NCBI RefSeq assembly: GCF_049801095.1
Contig: NZ_JBNAGH010000002.1
Location: 733,867 to 797,866, forward strand
DNA from: Dinoroseobacter sp049801095
Lineage (GTDB): Bacteria > Pseudomonadota > Alphaproteobacteria > Rhodobacterales > Rhodobacteraceae
Length of the DNA stretch: 64,000 bases
Direction of reading: 5' to 3'
A program made the position numbers and the translations under genes. Position 1 is the stretch's first letter. Every line of letters starts with the position of its first letter. The notes below the pieces were generated by a model, which searched no databases, had not been told where the DNA came from, and was given only the letters and a program-made list of their open reading frames with translations. Of the stretch, positions 1-9,149 are shown piece by piece.

Positions 1-17
1 GCGAAGAAATCGCTCAT
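1..17 (-). CDS. xylA: Xylose isomerase, N-terminal fragment cut by the window edge
   Basis: Only the first codons are inside the window. Read on the minus strand, an ATG at 17-15 opens a frame beginning MSDFF, which resembles the usual start of alphaproteobacterial xylose isomerases (M-x-D-F-F). It overlaps the xylB stop codon by four bases (ATGA), so it should be translationally coupled to xylulokinase. The assignment rests on this short peptide and on context: xylose transporter and xylulokinase genes lie immediately upstream. XylA would convert D-xylose to D-xylulose, the substrate of XylB. Confidence 0.55.
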
Positions 18-1456
18 GTGTCCAATCCTTTCAGAGCCGTATAGGTCGCACGATAGGTGCCATGGGCCTCGTCGAACGCGTCGGCGAGATCCGGAAGTGG
101 GTCGATGCTGCGGGCGATGGGTGGGCGCGTGGCAAGGGAAGCCCCCTGCCCGGTCTCGGCCATCATGCCGAGGCGCGCGGCGCCAAAGGCCCCGCCAAAG
201 TCGCCGGCAACCGGCAGGTCGATGGGCAGGCCCAGCAGGGTCGCGATGGTCTGCACCCAATACTCCGAGCGCGCGCCGCCGCCCACGGCGGTGAGCCGTT
301 CGAGCTTGGTGCCCGTGGCGGTGAGCGCGTCGAAACAGTCGCGCACCGCGAAGGCCACCCCTTCGAGGACGGCGCGGGTCATCGCATCGCGATCGGCGGA
401 ATGGTCGATCCGGGCAAAGGCGCCCCGGATGGCCGCATCGTTGTGGGGCGTCCGCTCACCACCCAGATAGGGCAGAAAGACCGTGCGCCCGGGCGCCTGC
501 ACCGGGCCCAGACCACTCGTAAGCGTCGCCGCATCGGTCCCGCAGGCCTGAGCGAACCAGTTCAGGGAATCCGTCGCCGACAGGATCACGCCCATCTGGT
601 GCCATGTCTCGGGCAGCGCATGACAGAAGGTGTGCACCGCTGTCGCGGGATCCGGCGCATAGGCATCGCAGGCCGCGAACAGCACGCCCGAGGTGCCCAG
701 CGAGACAAAACCGTCCCCTGCCTGCACCACGCCCATACCGATGCCAGAAGCGGCATTGTCGCCGCCCCCGCCTGCCACGGGGATGCCCTTGGGCAGGCCC
801 CAGGCCTCCGCGAGGCTGTCGCGCAGGGTCCCGGAGACCTGCGAGCCCTCGACCAGCCGGGGCATGTGATCCCGGCTGAGATCGGTCGCGGCCAGCAGGC
901 TGTCCGACCAATCCCGCGCGCCCGAGTCGAGCCAGGAGGTGCCCGCGGCATCGGACATCTCCGCCACCGCCTGCCCCGTCAGCCAGAGACGCAGGTAGTC
1001 CTTGGGCAGCAGCACCAGCGCCGTCTTGGCAAAGACCTCCGGCTCATGGGCCTTCACCCAGGCCAGTTTCGGCGCGGTAAAGCCGGGAAAGACGATGTTG
1101 CCGGTCAGGTTACGAAACGCGGGGTCCGCATCCATCGCAGCGGCCTCCGCCGCCGCACGCGTATCGTTCCAGAGGATGCACGGGCGGAGCACCTCATGAG
1201 CCGCATCGAGCAGGGTCGCCCCATGCATCTGTCCAGAGAGCCCGATGGCCTTCACGGCAGACAGATCCGTCTGTGCCGCAAGCGCCGCCATCGCCTCTTC
1301 GGTGGCTTTCAACCAGTCGCAGGGCAGCTGCTCGGACCAGCCCGAATGGGGCCGCGAGACGCTCAGAGCGGCAGTGGCTTCTGCCACCACCGCCTGAGTG
1401 TCGTCGATCAGCAGCGCCTTGAGACCGGAGGTTCCGAGATCAAGGCCGAGATACAT
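14..1456 (-). CDS. xylB: Xylulokinase
   Basis: This 480-residue FGGY-family kinase phosphorylates D-xylulose with ATP to D-xylulose 5-phosphate, feeding the pentose phosphate pathway in the cytoplasm. The N-terminal phosphate-binding segment LGLDLGTSGLKALL, the GLSGQMHG substrate-site motif near residue 70, and the C-terminal nucleotide-fold segments GGGGDNAASG and VSLGTSG are all visible. The length matches bacterial xylulokinases (about 480-500). Its start overlaps the stop of the upstream ATPase by one base (TGATG), and its stop overlaps the presumed xylA start by four. It belongs to one operon with the xylose ABC transporter and is presumably controlled by the divergent ROK regulator. Confidence 0.93.
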   Translation of the reverse strand: MYLGLDLGTSGLKALLIDDTQAVVAEATAALSVSRPHSGWSEQLPCDWLKATEEAMAALAAQTDLSAVKAIGLSGQMHGATLLDAAHEVLRPCILWNDTRAAAEAAAMDADPAFRNLTGNIVFPGFTAPKLAWVKAHEPEVFAKTALVLLPKDYLRLWLTGQAVAEMSDAAGTSWLDSGARDWSDSLLAATDLSRDHMPRLVEGSQVSGTLRDSLAEAWGLPKGIPVAGGGGDNAASGIGMGVVQAGDGFVSLGTSGVLFAACDAYAPDPATAVHTFCHALPETWHQMGVILSATDSLNWFAQACGTDAATLTSGLGPVQAPGRTVFLPYLGGERTPHNDAAIRGAFARIDHSADRDAMTRAVLEGVAFAVRDCFDALTATGTKLERLTAVGGGARSEYWVQTIATLLGLPIDLPVAGDFGGAFGAARLGMMAETGQGASLATRPPIARSIDPLPDLADAFDEAHGTYRATYTALKGLDT

Positions 1457-2208
1457 CAGGCCGCCGCCTCCCTCGGGTTCTTGCCCAGGATGATCATAGA
1501 CAGGATGTCATCCTCGGTCACGTCCTCGACCCGTTCGGTGCCGACCAGCTTGCCGTTCTTCATAACCGAGACCCGGTCGCAAAGCTCGAGCATCTCGCGC
1601 GTGTCATGGGAGATCAGGAAGATGCCGAGGCCCTGGGCCTTGAGCTCCTTGATCAGGTCCGCAACCATCTGCGTCTCATGCACCCCGAGTGCGGCGGTCG
1701 GCTCGTCCATGATCAGGATCTTGGCGTTGAAATAGACCGCCCGGGCGATGGCCACCGATTGCCGCTGCCCCCCAGAAAGCGCCGAGACAGGCTCGTTATG
1801 CTTCTGGAAGTTGGGAGTGAGACGCTTCATGATCTTGCGCGTCTCGGCCTCCATCTTCGTGTCATCCACAAAGCCCAGCGGCGTTGTCAGCTCGCGTCCG
1901 AGAAACAGGTTCGAGGCCGCATCGAGGTTATCCGCCAGCGCCAGCGTCTGGTAAATCGTCTCGATATTGTAGCGCCGCGCATCCCGGGGGGAGTTGATCT
2001 CGGCCACTTCGCCATTGATCCGGATCTCGCCGCCGCTCTTCTTGTAAGCACCCGCAAGGATCTTGATCAGGGTCGATTTGCCCGCGCCGTTATGGCCCAG
2101 AAGTCCCACCACTTCGCCCGGATGCAGGTCCAGCGAGACCCCGTCCACGGCCCGGATGCCGCCAAAGGCGATGGAGATATTGTCCAGTTCTACCAGAGGA
2201 GTTGTCAT
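1456..2208 (-). CDS. xylG: Sugar ABC transporter ATP-binding protein (xylose type, single domain)
   Basis: This 250-residue ABC ATPase energises sugar import with the XylH permease. The Walker A GHNGAGKST lies near residue 40, the signature LSGGQRQSVAIARA near 145 and the Walker B ILIMDEPTAALG near 165. It has only one nucleotide-binding domain, whereas E. coli XylG and RbsA carry two; half-size ATPases of this sort are common in alphaproteobacterial monosaccharide (CUT2) systems and would act as a homodimer. The ATG at 2208 is chosen because it overlaps the permease stop (TGATG) and the ABC domain starts right after it. An open frame continuing upstream to about 3153 only shadows the permease gene. 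Confidence 0.9.
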   Translation of the reverse strand: MTTPLVELDNISIAFGGIRAVDGVSLDLHPGEVVGLLGHNGAGKSTLIKILAGAYKKSGGEIRINGEVAEINSPRDARRYNIETIYQTLALADNLDAASNLFLGRELTTPLGFVDDTKMEAETRKIMKRLTPNFQKHNEPVSALSGGQRQSVAIARAVYFNAKILIMDEPTAALGVHETQMVADLIKELKAQGLGIFLISHDTREMLELCDRVSVMKNGKLVGTERVEDVTEDDILSMIILGKNPREAAA

Positions 2209-3515
2209 CACTTGGCTCCGATCCGCTTGCGATAGATGATGTCGATGAGGACTGCGGCCACGAGAACCGTGCCCACCACCATGTTTTGCAAAGGCGCATC
2301 CACGCCCACCATGGCCATCCCCGATTGCAGGGATTGCATGATCAGCGCCCCGAGGATCGCGCCATAGATGGTGCCGATCCCACCCGCGAGGGCCGTGCCG
2401 CCGATCACCGCCGCCGCGATCACCCGCAGCTCGTCGAGCGTGCCGATATCGTTGGAGTGGTTGGTCAGGCGGGCCGAAGCCACGATGGCCGAGATCGCGC
2501 AGAGCGCGCCCATCAGGGCAAAGACCTTCACGGTCAGCATCCGGGTGTTCACGCCCGATAGCTCTGCCGCATCCGGGTTGCCGCCCGTGGCGAAGATATA
2601 GCGCCCGAAGCGGGTCTTCTTGGCAATGATGGTCATGGCCACGGCGACCGCGATCAGCAGAAGCACCGAGAACGGGATGCCATAGACGGCGGTGAAGCCT
2701 TCGGGCATCTCCTCGCCGGCAGCGGCAAACTGGCGGCGCAGGCGGGCGGCGGGGATCTGATAGCTGTTCAGGATCGCCACGAAGCCGAGGATCGCGACCG
2801 AGACCACGCCCATGACCGTGTACTCCGCCCAGACGGGTTTGACCGGCGCGTTGTGCGAGATCTTGTTGCGCCGCGCGGACCACAGGCCCCAGCAGGCCGC
2901 GGCAACGGCGAGCAGGCCGACGATCCAGCTCATGGTTGCACCGAGCGTGCCGTTGATGCCGCCGAGCGTCATGAAGGTCGGATCGAGCGGACCGATCGTC
3001 TGACCAGAAGTCATGTACCAGGCCACGTTGCGCCAAATCAGCAGACCGCCGAGGGTCACGATGAAGGCCGGGATCATCAGGTACCCCACAAGGTAGCCCT
3101 GAAACGCCCCGATGGCGGTGCCCACGGCCACGCCGACCAGCATGGCGATCCACGGGATCAGCGGATGGCCGAGCTCAAGCCCGAAGACCTCGGGCAGGAT
3201 CGCCGTCTGGGTCATGGCCATGGCCGCCGAACAGGTGGCCAGAAGCGCACCCACCGCGAGATCGATATGGCGGGTGACGATGATGAAGACCATGCCCGTG
3301 GCCATGATCGCCACGCTCACCGTCTGGATCGACAGGTTGAAAATGTTCCGGGCCGTCAGAAAGCGCCCGTCGGTCAATACGTTGAAAACAAGGCAGACCA
3401 CGATGAAGGCGCCGATCATCCCGAGCAGACGGGTATCGACCTCTAGGGTCTGGATAAAGTTACGTTTTTCTTGGGTGGGGAGTCCGTCGGTCTTGGACGA
3501 GGTTGCGTCAGACAT
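2208..3515 (-). CDS. xylH: Xylose ABC transporter permease
   Basis: This 435-residue CUT2-family inner-membrane permease forms the sugar channel. Many hydrophobic segments run from about residue 30 to the end. The family loop with conserved AGGIGTIYGAILGALI near residue 380 and the C-terminal IDIIYRKRIG are typical of RbsC/XylH proteins. The length is larger than RbsC (about 320) but close to XylH. It sits between the substrate-binding protein gene (117 bases upstream, with a strong hairpin between them) and the ATPase gene (one-base overlap). Xylose is inferred from linked xylB and the xylA start; a close pentose cannot be excluded. Confidence 0.9.
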   Translation of the reverse strand: MSDATSSKTDGLPTQEKRNFIQTLEVDTRLLGMIGAFIVVCLVFNVLTDGRFLTARNIFNLSIQTVSVAIMATGMVFIIVTRHIDLAVGALLATCSAAMAMTQTAILPEVFGLELGHPLIPWIAMLVGVAVGTAIGAFQGYLVGYLMIPAFIVTLGGLLIWRNVAWYMTSGQTIGPLDPTFMTLGGINGTLGATMSWIVGLLAVAAACWGLWSARRNKISHNAPVKPVWAEYTVMGVVSVAILGFVAILNSYQIPAARLRRQFAAAGEEMPEGFTAVYGIPFSVLLLIAVAVAMTIIAKKTRFGRYIFATGGNPDAAELSGVNTRMLTVKVFALMGALCAISAIVASARLTNHSNDIGTLDELRVIAAAVIGGTALAGGIGTIYGAILGALIMQSLQSGMAMVGVDAPLQNMVVGTVLVAAVLIDIIYRKRIGAK

Positions 3516-3589
3516 GGCTCAAGATCCCTCTCTCCCGTGGAACACGGGGCTGGATGACGTCGTAATTGAAAACTGGGTTGGTTTAGGGT

Positions 3590-3618
3590 GGCCCCGATGC
3601 GTCTGGTGCATCGGGGCC
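3590..3618 (-). promoter_or_regulatory. Intercistronic stem-loop between xylF and xylH
   Basis: An 11-base perfect inverted repeat (GGCCCCGATGC and GCATCGGGGCC) with a 7-base loop lies 14 bases past the xylF stop. No T-run follows on the minus strand. Hairpins here commonly stabilise the upstream message or cause partial termination, so that the periplasmic binding protein is made in excess over the membrane parts. The structure is seen directly; its role is inferred. Confidence 0.6.
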
Positions 3619-3632
3619 GGATCGCGATGCGA

Positions 3633-4664
3633 TCAGTTGCAGGGCGCAGGACCGTTGGTCACGCCTTGGCAAAGCTTGTCTTGGGCAATCCAGCCCGCGT
3701 CCACGACTGCGGACAGGTTGGCCGCCGTCACCGGCACCGGCGCAAGGAAGCGCGCGGTCAGCTCGGTGCCACCGGGGGAGGTCCAGGACTGTGCGCCCTC
3801 GACATCCGCCATGGATGCACCGCCGGCCAGCGCAACGGCGATCTCACCGGCGGCCCGCCCCAGATCCCGGGCGTCTTTCCACACGGAGACGGTCTGGGTG
3901 CCCAGGGCCACACGGTTCAGCGCGGCATGATCGCCATCCTGACCGGAGACCGGAATACCTTCCATGCCCTGTGCCGTCAGGGCCGCGACCACACCACCCG
4001 CGGTGCCGTCATTGGAGGCGATCACCGCGTCCACATTGTTGTCTTGCGCGGTCAGGATCTGCTCCATGTTGCGCTGCGCGTTCGCGGGCAGCCAGCCATC
4101 GGTATAGGCCTCACCCACGATGGTGATTTTGCCTGCATCCACGGCTTCCTGAATGATCTCTTGCTGACCGCCACGCAGGAAGTCCGCATTCGGGTCCGTG
4201 GGGGAGCCCTTGATCATCACGTAATTGCCCATGGGCTGCGCTTCGAGCACGGCGCGCGCCTGCATCCGGCCCACTTCCACATTGTCGAAGGTCAGGTAGA
4301 AGGCCCGCGGATCCTCGATCAGGCGGTCATAGCCCACGACCGGGATACCTTCGTCGGCGGCGGCCTGCACGGCCGGACCAATGGCCTGGCTGTCCTGAGC
4401 GAGGATGATCAGGGCATCAACCCCTTGCGCGATCAGGCTTTCCACGTCGGACAGCTGCTTGGCCGAAGACGACTGGGCATCCGAAGAGACATAAGATGCC
4501 CCGGCCGCGTCCAGCGCGCCCTTGATGGCCGCTTCGTCGGTTTTCCAGCGCTCTTCCTGGAAATTGGACCAGCTCACACCGACGGTGATGCTGTGGCTAC
4601 CTGCATAGACAGTAGTTGTGAAACCAGCTGCCAGCACGGCAGCCGCGAGAAATGCTTTGCGCAT
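3633..4664 (-). CDS. xylF: D-xylose ABC transporter substrate-binding protein
   Basis: This 343-residue periplasmic binding protein would deliver xylose to XylHG. A Sec signal peptide covers about residues 1-21 (MRKAFLAAAVLAAGFTTTVYA). The mature protein has a type I periplasmic fold with XylF-like segments, such as GVSWSNFQEERWKTDE near the N-terminus and ALIILAQDSQAI and PVVGYDRLIED in the first domain. The phrase VVGYDRLI is characteristic of XylF rather than RbsB. It is the first gene of the xylose operon. Upstream is a 212-base divergent control region shared with the ROK regulator. Confidence 0.92.
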   Translation of the reverse strand: MRKAFLAAAVLAAGFTTTVYAGSHSITVGVSWSNFQEERWKTDEAAIKGALDAAGASYVSSDAQSSSAKQLSDVESLIAQGVDALIILAQDSQAIGPAVQAAADEGIPVVGYDRLIEDPRAFYLTFDNVEVGRMQARAVLEAQPMGNYVMIKGSPTDPNADFLRGGQQEIIQEAVDAGKITIVGEAYTDGWLPANAQRNMEQILTAQDNNVDAVIASNDGTAGGVVAALTAQGMEGIPVSGQDGDHAALNRVALGTQTVSVWKDARDLGRAAGEIAVALAGGASMADVEGAQSWTSPGGTELTARFLAPVPVTAANLSAVVDAGWIAQDKLCQGVTNGPAPCN

Positions 4665-4738
4665 TCAATCCTCCCAAGTTGATCATGCCTGAAACCAGGC
4701 AGCGGGGTCCTTTGCCCCTCACATCTACAACCAAGCCC

Positions 4739-4765
4739 AATTTATTTCGGTTGTCAAAATAAATT
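4739..4765. promoter_or_regulatory. Inverted-repeat operator candidate between xylF and the ROK regulator
   Basis: AT-rich arms AATTTATTT and AAATAAATT form a perfect 9-base inverted repeat around a 9-base spacer, in otherwise GC-rich DNA, 75 bases before the xylF start and 112 before the regulator start. This size and composition suit a dimeric winged-helix repressor such as a ROK-family XylR. The symmetry is directly visible; binding by the neighbouring regulator is inferred from position. Confidence 0.6.
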
Positions 4766-4876
4766 TGACTTCCGTCCAAAAAAAATGCGTCATACACCCA
4801 TAATCACCGCCAAAAATACACGCGATCGTAGAAATTGAGGTAGTTTGGTCGAATATAAAATTCAGGGAGAGAAATA

Positions 4877-6121
4877 ATGCGCGATGATGCTGGGCCTGCC
4901 GATTCTTCGGGATGCGGACCGAGCTTTCCCGATACCGGGCAGCACGCTAAACCCTTGCGACAACAGGTTTTTGAGCATGTGCGCGCGGCGGGTCACGCCT
5001 CGCGCGTGGATGTGGCGCGGACCCTGGGAATCAGTCCCGGATCAGTCACAACCCTCACATCAGACCTGATTGAGGGGGGATTTCTGACCGAAATTGCCGC
5101 CCCTGCCCGGGAGAGCGGGCGCGGACGCCCCCCCGTCTCCCTCGCCGTGGTGCCCGAGGCACGCCATGTTCTGGGCCTGCGCCTCTCGGACGAGCTCCAT
5201 ACGATCAGCCTGTCAGACTTCGCCGGCAAGGAGCTCGCCACCGCCAGCCGCCCGAGCCAGCCGACCCGCTATGACCCCGAGGGGCTTTTGACCGAGATCG
5301 GCGCCCTGATCGACATGGTGCTGGAGGACAGCCCGCTGGAGCGCGACGATATCTCGGCCTTGGGCATCGGGCTGCCCGGCGCGGTCCACCACGAGACCGG
5401 GATCGTCAGCTGGAGCCCCCTCCTCACCGGGGAGGATCACGCCCTGCAGACCCAGGTCGAGACGCGGTTCGGCGTGCCCACCTATCTCGAAAACGACGCG
5501 AATGTGCTGACCCTGGCGGAGCTCTGGTTCGGGTCCGGGCGCACGCGGCAGGACTTTGCCGTGGTCACGATCGAACAGGGGGTGGGCATGGGGCTTGTGC
5601 TCAACAACCGCCTGTTTCGCGGCGCGCAGGGGCTGGGGTTGGAGCTTGGCCATATGAAAGTACAGCTCGATGGGGCGCTCTGCCGCTGCGGACAGCGCGG
5701 TTGTCTCGAGGCCTATCTCGCCGACTACGCGCTGGTGCGCGAGGCCTCCACCGCACTCGACCGCAATCCACGCAGCGCTCAGACCAACGCAGCTATGCTG
5801 GAAAGCCTGTTCGATCAGGCCAAGGCGGGCAACGGCGCTGCGCGCGCGATCTTTCAACGGGCGGGGCGTTTCCTGTCTGTGGGGCTCGCGAATGTGGTGC
5901 AACTCTTTGATCCGGCGCTGATTATCCTGAGCGGCGCGCGCATGCGCTATGACTACCTTTATGCCGAGGAGGTGCTCGCCGAGATGCAGAATATGACGCT
6001 GAACCCCGACGCCAGCCGCACCCGGGTCGAGATCCACGCCTGGGGCGATCAGGTCTGGGCGCGCGGGGCCACAGCACTTGCGCTCGGGGCGGTGACGGAT
6101 GCGCTTTTGGGGGACAAATGA
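4877..6121 (+). CDS. ROK-family transcriptional regulator (XylR-like)
   Basis: This 414-residue protein has an N-terminal winged helix at about residues 25-85 (RVDVARTLGISPGSVTTLTSDLIEGG) followed by a ROK sugar-kinase-like domain. The ROK zinc-binding cysteine motif is present as CRCGQRGCLEAYL near residue 260, together with LGIGLPGAV and a glycine-rich VVTIEQGVGMGLV. Such proteins repress sugar genes and are released by the sugar. Transcription is divergent from the xylose operon, with an inverted repeat between, so it is probably the local xylose repressor. AGGGAGA six bases before the ATG supports the start. Its stop overlaps the next gene by four bases, which is an unexpected partner for a sugar repressor. 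Confidence 0.88.
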   Translation: MRDDAGPADSSGCGPSFPDTGQHAKPLRQQVFEHVRAAGHASRVDVARTLGISPGSVTTLTSDLIEGGFLTEIAAPARESGRGRPPVSLAVVPEARHVLGLRLSDELHTISLSDFAGKELATASRPSQPTRYDPEGLLTEIGALIDMVLEDSPLERDDISALGIGLPGAVHHETGIVSWSPLLTGEDHALQTQVETRFGVPTYLENDANVLTLAELWFGSGRTRQDFAVVTIEQGVGMGLVLNNRLFRGAQGLGLELGHMKVQLDGALCRCGQRGCLEAYLADYALVREASTALDRNPRSAQTNAAMLESLFDQAKAGNGAARAIFQRAGRFLSVGLANVVQLFDPALIILSGARMRYDYLYAEEVLAEMQNMTLNPDASRTRVEIHAWGDQVWARGATALALGAVTDALLGDK

Positions 6122-7617
6122 GACTGGGGTTTCTGGCCTGCGCGTTTCTGCTCCCCTCTGCCGTGACCGCGCAGGTCGCGTTCGAGGATCACAGCACAGC
6201 CCTGCCCCCACATGTCTATTCCGGCGGCTGGGAGCATTTCGTGGGCGGCGGCGTGGCGGTCTTCGATTGCAACCGCGATGGCCTGCCCGAGATCTTTGCC
6301 GCGGGTGGGACCGCCCCTGCGCAGCTTTTCCTGAACCGCGGGGGTATGGCTTTCGAACCTGGTGACCTGCCGGAGATGACCGGAGTGACCGGGGCCTATG
6401 CGCTCGACATTGACGCGGATGGCTGGCGCGATCTCTTCGTGCTGCGGGTCGGGCCGAACCGGGTGCTGCGTGGCGGGCCGGATTGCGCGTTTACCGAAGC
6501 CACCGAAGACTTCGGGATCGACCCGGGCAATGCGTGGAGCACCGCCTTCACCGCCTGGTGGTCCGAGGGGGACGCGCGCCCCACCCTGTTTGTCGGAAAC
6601 TACGTGGATCGCAGCGATCCCGAGGGCCCGTTCGAGGCCTGCGACACGCACCAGATCCTGATACCACGCGCGGAGGACGGCTATGACAGCGCGCCGTTTG
6701 GCCCGGGCTATTGCACGCTCTCTGCGCTGGCCGCGCGGGATGCGCGCGGGCGGATGACCCTGCGGCTCTCCAATGATCGGCACTACTATGTGCGCGGCGG
6801 GTATGAGCAGATGTTTGACTTGACCGAGAACCGGTTTCTCGGGGCCGAGGATGGCTGGCCGCAAGTCTCTCTCTGGGGGATGGGGATCGCGAGCCGGGAC
6901 CTGAACGGGGATGGGCGCGACGAGGTGATGCTGACCTCCATGGGCGACCAGCTGTTGCAGATCGCGCAGGAGGACGGGACCTATGCTGCCGCGCCCTTTG
7001 CCCAGGGCACCTATGCCCAACGCCCGCATCTGGGCGATGATGGCCGCCCCTCCACCGGCTGGCATGCGGAATTCGGCGATGTGGATAATGACGGGCGCGC
7101 GGATCTCTTTCTCGCCAAGGGCAATGTGGATCAGATGCCTGGCAACGCGATGAAGGATCCCAATAACCTGTTGATGCAGCAATCCGATGGAAGGTTCACC
7201 GAAGTCTCGATCGCGGCTGGTGTGGCCACGACCGCGCGCTCCCGCGGGGCGGCGATGGCCGATCTCGACGGAGACGGTCGGCTCGATCTGGTGGTGGTGA
7301 ACCGGCGCGCGCCAATGGAGCTCTATCGCAATGTGACGCCAGAGACAGGCAACTGGCTGGCCATCGACCCGAGGGATCGGGCGAGCGTCTTTGCCGTGGG
7401 CGCCGAAGTGACGGTGATCACCGACGGCGCAAGGCAGGTTCAGCAGCGCGTAGTGGGCGGCGGCCATGCGGGGGGCGGCGCCCTGCCCCTCCATTTCGGT
7501 CTGGGCGAAGCGCGCGATGCGAAAATCGAAATCCGGGATGCCTCAGGCGTTCTGCGCGTCTCGCGCAAGGTGGCTGCAAACCAGACCTTGCGGATCGACC
7601 TCAGCCCGTCGCAATAG
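6118..7617 (+). CDS. Secreted CRTAC1-family protein with FG-GAP/VCBS calcium repeats
   Basis: This 499-residue protein starts with a Sec signal peptide (about residues 1-18, ending AVTAQ). It contains repeated calcium-loop motifs of the DxDxDG kind: DCNRDGLPE, DIDADGWRD, DLNGDGRDE, DVDNDGRAD and DLDGDGRLD, spaced along a beta-propeller of FG-GAP/VCBS type. The C-terminal 100 residues look like the ASPIC/UnbV domain usual in CRTAC1 proteins. The biochemical role is unknown. It overlaps the ROK regulator by four bases (ATGA) and converges with a di-heme peroxidase-like gene with nine bases between the stops. That pairing may be functional: both proteins are predicted to be periplasmic or extracellular. 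Confidence 0.8.
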   Translation: MRLGFLACAFLLPSAVTAQVAFEDHSTALPPHVYSGGWEHFVGGGVAVFDCNRDGLPEIFAAGGTAPAQLFLNRGGMAFEPGDLPEMTGVTGAYALDIDADGWRDLFVLRVGPNRVLRGGPDCAFTEATEDFGIDPGNAWSTAFTAWWSEGDARPTLFVGNYVDRSDPEGPFEACDTHQILIPRAEDGYDSAPFGPGYCTLSALAARDARGRMTLRLSNDRHYYVRGGYEQMFDLTENRFLGAEDGWPQVSLWGMGIASRDLNGDGRDEVMLTSMGDQLLQIAQEDGTYAAAPFAQGTYAQRPHLGDDGRPSTGWHAEFGDVDNDGRADLFLAKGNVDQMPGNAMKDPNNLLMQQSDGRFTEVSIAAGVATTARSRGAAMADLDGDGRLDLVVVNRRAPMELYRNVTPETGNWLAIDPRDRASVFAVGAEVTVITDGARQVQQRVVGGGHAGGGALPLHFGLGEARDAKIEIRDASGVLRVSRKVAANQTLRIDLSPSQ

Positions 7618-7626
7618 CGGCGGGGC

Positions 7627-8958
7627 TCAGGGCTGCGCCACAGGGAGCCCGCTGGGCACGGTTTCGGGCACGCCAAGCCGCCCATCCACGGCCGCCGGAT
7701 CCTCGAGAGCTGAGAGGAAGGCGAGGAGCGCGTCGATCTCCGCCTCCGTCAGAGCCTGGCCCGGCACGTGCCGCGCAGCGCGGATCTCGGCGATGTCGCC
7801 CCCGGGCCCAAAGGCTCGGAAATCCTCGACCGCGAGTTCGGGCAGGGTCACACCCGCCTGGTCATAGGCGGCAAGGCCGCCTTCGAGCGCCACGTGATCA
7901 CGCAGGAAGGCGCCGAGATCCTTGTGCCCGCCCGCATGGCCGTAAGGCCCTGTCAGCGTGACATTCCGCAAAGAAGGTGTGCGGAAAGCATAGGCATCTT
8001 CGGACCGCCCTGTCACGCGCATCCGCCCCTCATCCCGGGCATGGCTCTCGAACCGCGCGGCCTTACCTGGCCCGATTTGGGGCGCGGCCATGGCGTGAAA
8101 CCCGTGATCCGTCTGGAACGGCCCCGCATGGCAGGTCGCGCAGCCCGCCGCGCCATAGAACAGGGTCATGCCATCGACCTGTTCCGGGCTGAGCCCGCGC
8201 CCCTCCCGCAGGTAGGTGTCGAACGGGCTGGTATCCGAGCGCCATTCAAACGCCATGAACGCCGCGACCGCATTGGAGATATCAGTGAAGCCAATCTGCG
8301 CCGGCGTTTCAATCTCGGGGTAGACCTCGGTAAAAGCCTGGGCATAGGCGGGGATCCCGGCAACCCGACGCGAGATCAGATCCCACGCGCCCCCCGGCCC
8401 GGTCAGCCGCCCCTGACGCACCGCCTTGCTGATCTCGTTCTCGCCATAGTGCCCCGCCATCTCATCCGGGCTGAGCACCGGGAACATGGTCTGTGCCGAG
8501 AGCAGGGAGGCAAATCCCGCCACCATGTCCTCATCAAGCGGAGTGCGCAGCCCGCCGGGCCGGTCAGGATCAACCTCGATCCGACCATCATGGAAGAGCA
8601 CCGTGAACTCATTGGCGCCGAGATTGAAAAGCGCCGGAGCGTTGCGTGGGATCCGCTGCTCGGGCAGGTTTTCCGGGTCGGCCCGTCGCTTGGGGCCCAG
8701 ACCGATCCCGCCATCGCCAATGCCCAGGGACAGACCATCGGAGGTCCCATGGGCCGGATGATGACAGGTGGCGCAGGACACCTCACGATTGCCGGACAGA
8801 ACAGGATCGTAAAACAGCAGCTGTCCCAGACGCGCCTCGTCCAGATTGACCGGGGCAAAATCCGCGTCCACCACCGGGCGGGGCAGATCAACCGCCCCGA
8901 CCACTCCGATGCCGAGCCCCGCAAGCAGCGCGAGCCCTGTGATCAGCATGTGCTTCAA
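7627..8958 (-). CDS. Di-heme cytochrome c peroxidase / MauG-family protein
   Basis: This is a periplasmic c-type cytochrome of about 443 residues with an N-terminal hydrophobic signal (about residues 1-24). Two CxxCH heme-binding sites are seen: CATCHH near residue 62 and CATCHA near residue 290. The arrangement GQLLFYDPVLSGNREVSCATCH is typical of the MauG/CcpA superfamily, whose members reduce peroxide or oxidise protein side chains. The start is taken as a TTG at 8958, because GGAGG lies seven bases before it; an ATG three codons later is 16 bases from that site. Which branch of the family it belongs to cannot be told by eye. Confidence 0.85.
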   Translation of the reverse strand: MKHMLITGLALLAGLGIGVVGAVDLPRPVVDADFAPVNLDEARLGQLLFYDPVLSGNREVSCATCHHPAHGTSDGLSLGIGDGGIGLGPKRRADPENLPEQRIPRNAPALFNLGANEFTVLFHDGRIEVDPDRPGGLRTPLDEDMVAGFASLLSAQTMFPVLSPDEMAGHYGENEISKAVRQGRLTGPGGAWDLISRRVAGIPAYAQAFTEVYPEIETPAQIGFTDISNAVAAFMAFEWRSDTSPFDTYLREGRGLSPEQVDGMTLFYGAAGCATCHAGPFQTDHGFHAMAAPQIGPGKAARFESHARDEGRMRVTGRSEDAYAFRTPSLRNVTLTGPYGHAGGHKDLGAFLRDHVALEGGLAAYDQAGVTLPELAVEDFRAFGPGGDIAEIRAARHVPGQALTEAEIDALLAFLSALEDPAAVDGRLGVPETVPSGLPVAQP

Positions 8959-9149
8959 CCCGTGTCCTCCCGTTCCGGTTGCGCTAACACTGCCGCGCGC
9001 CCCCGCCAAGGACAAGGGGGCGTCGCCTGTCTTGGTGGATCCTTTGGCAAGCCGGGTGTTGCGCCGCCTGCGATCCGGCGCACGCAGGGCTCGCGAGTTC
9101 TTCAGATTTCTCTGTGTCTATAGGCAGAAGTTTTCCTTGGAGCAGACAC

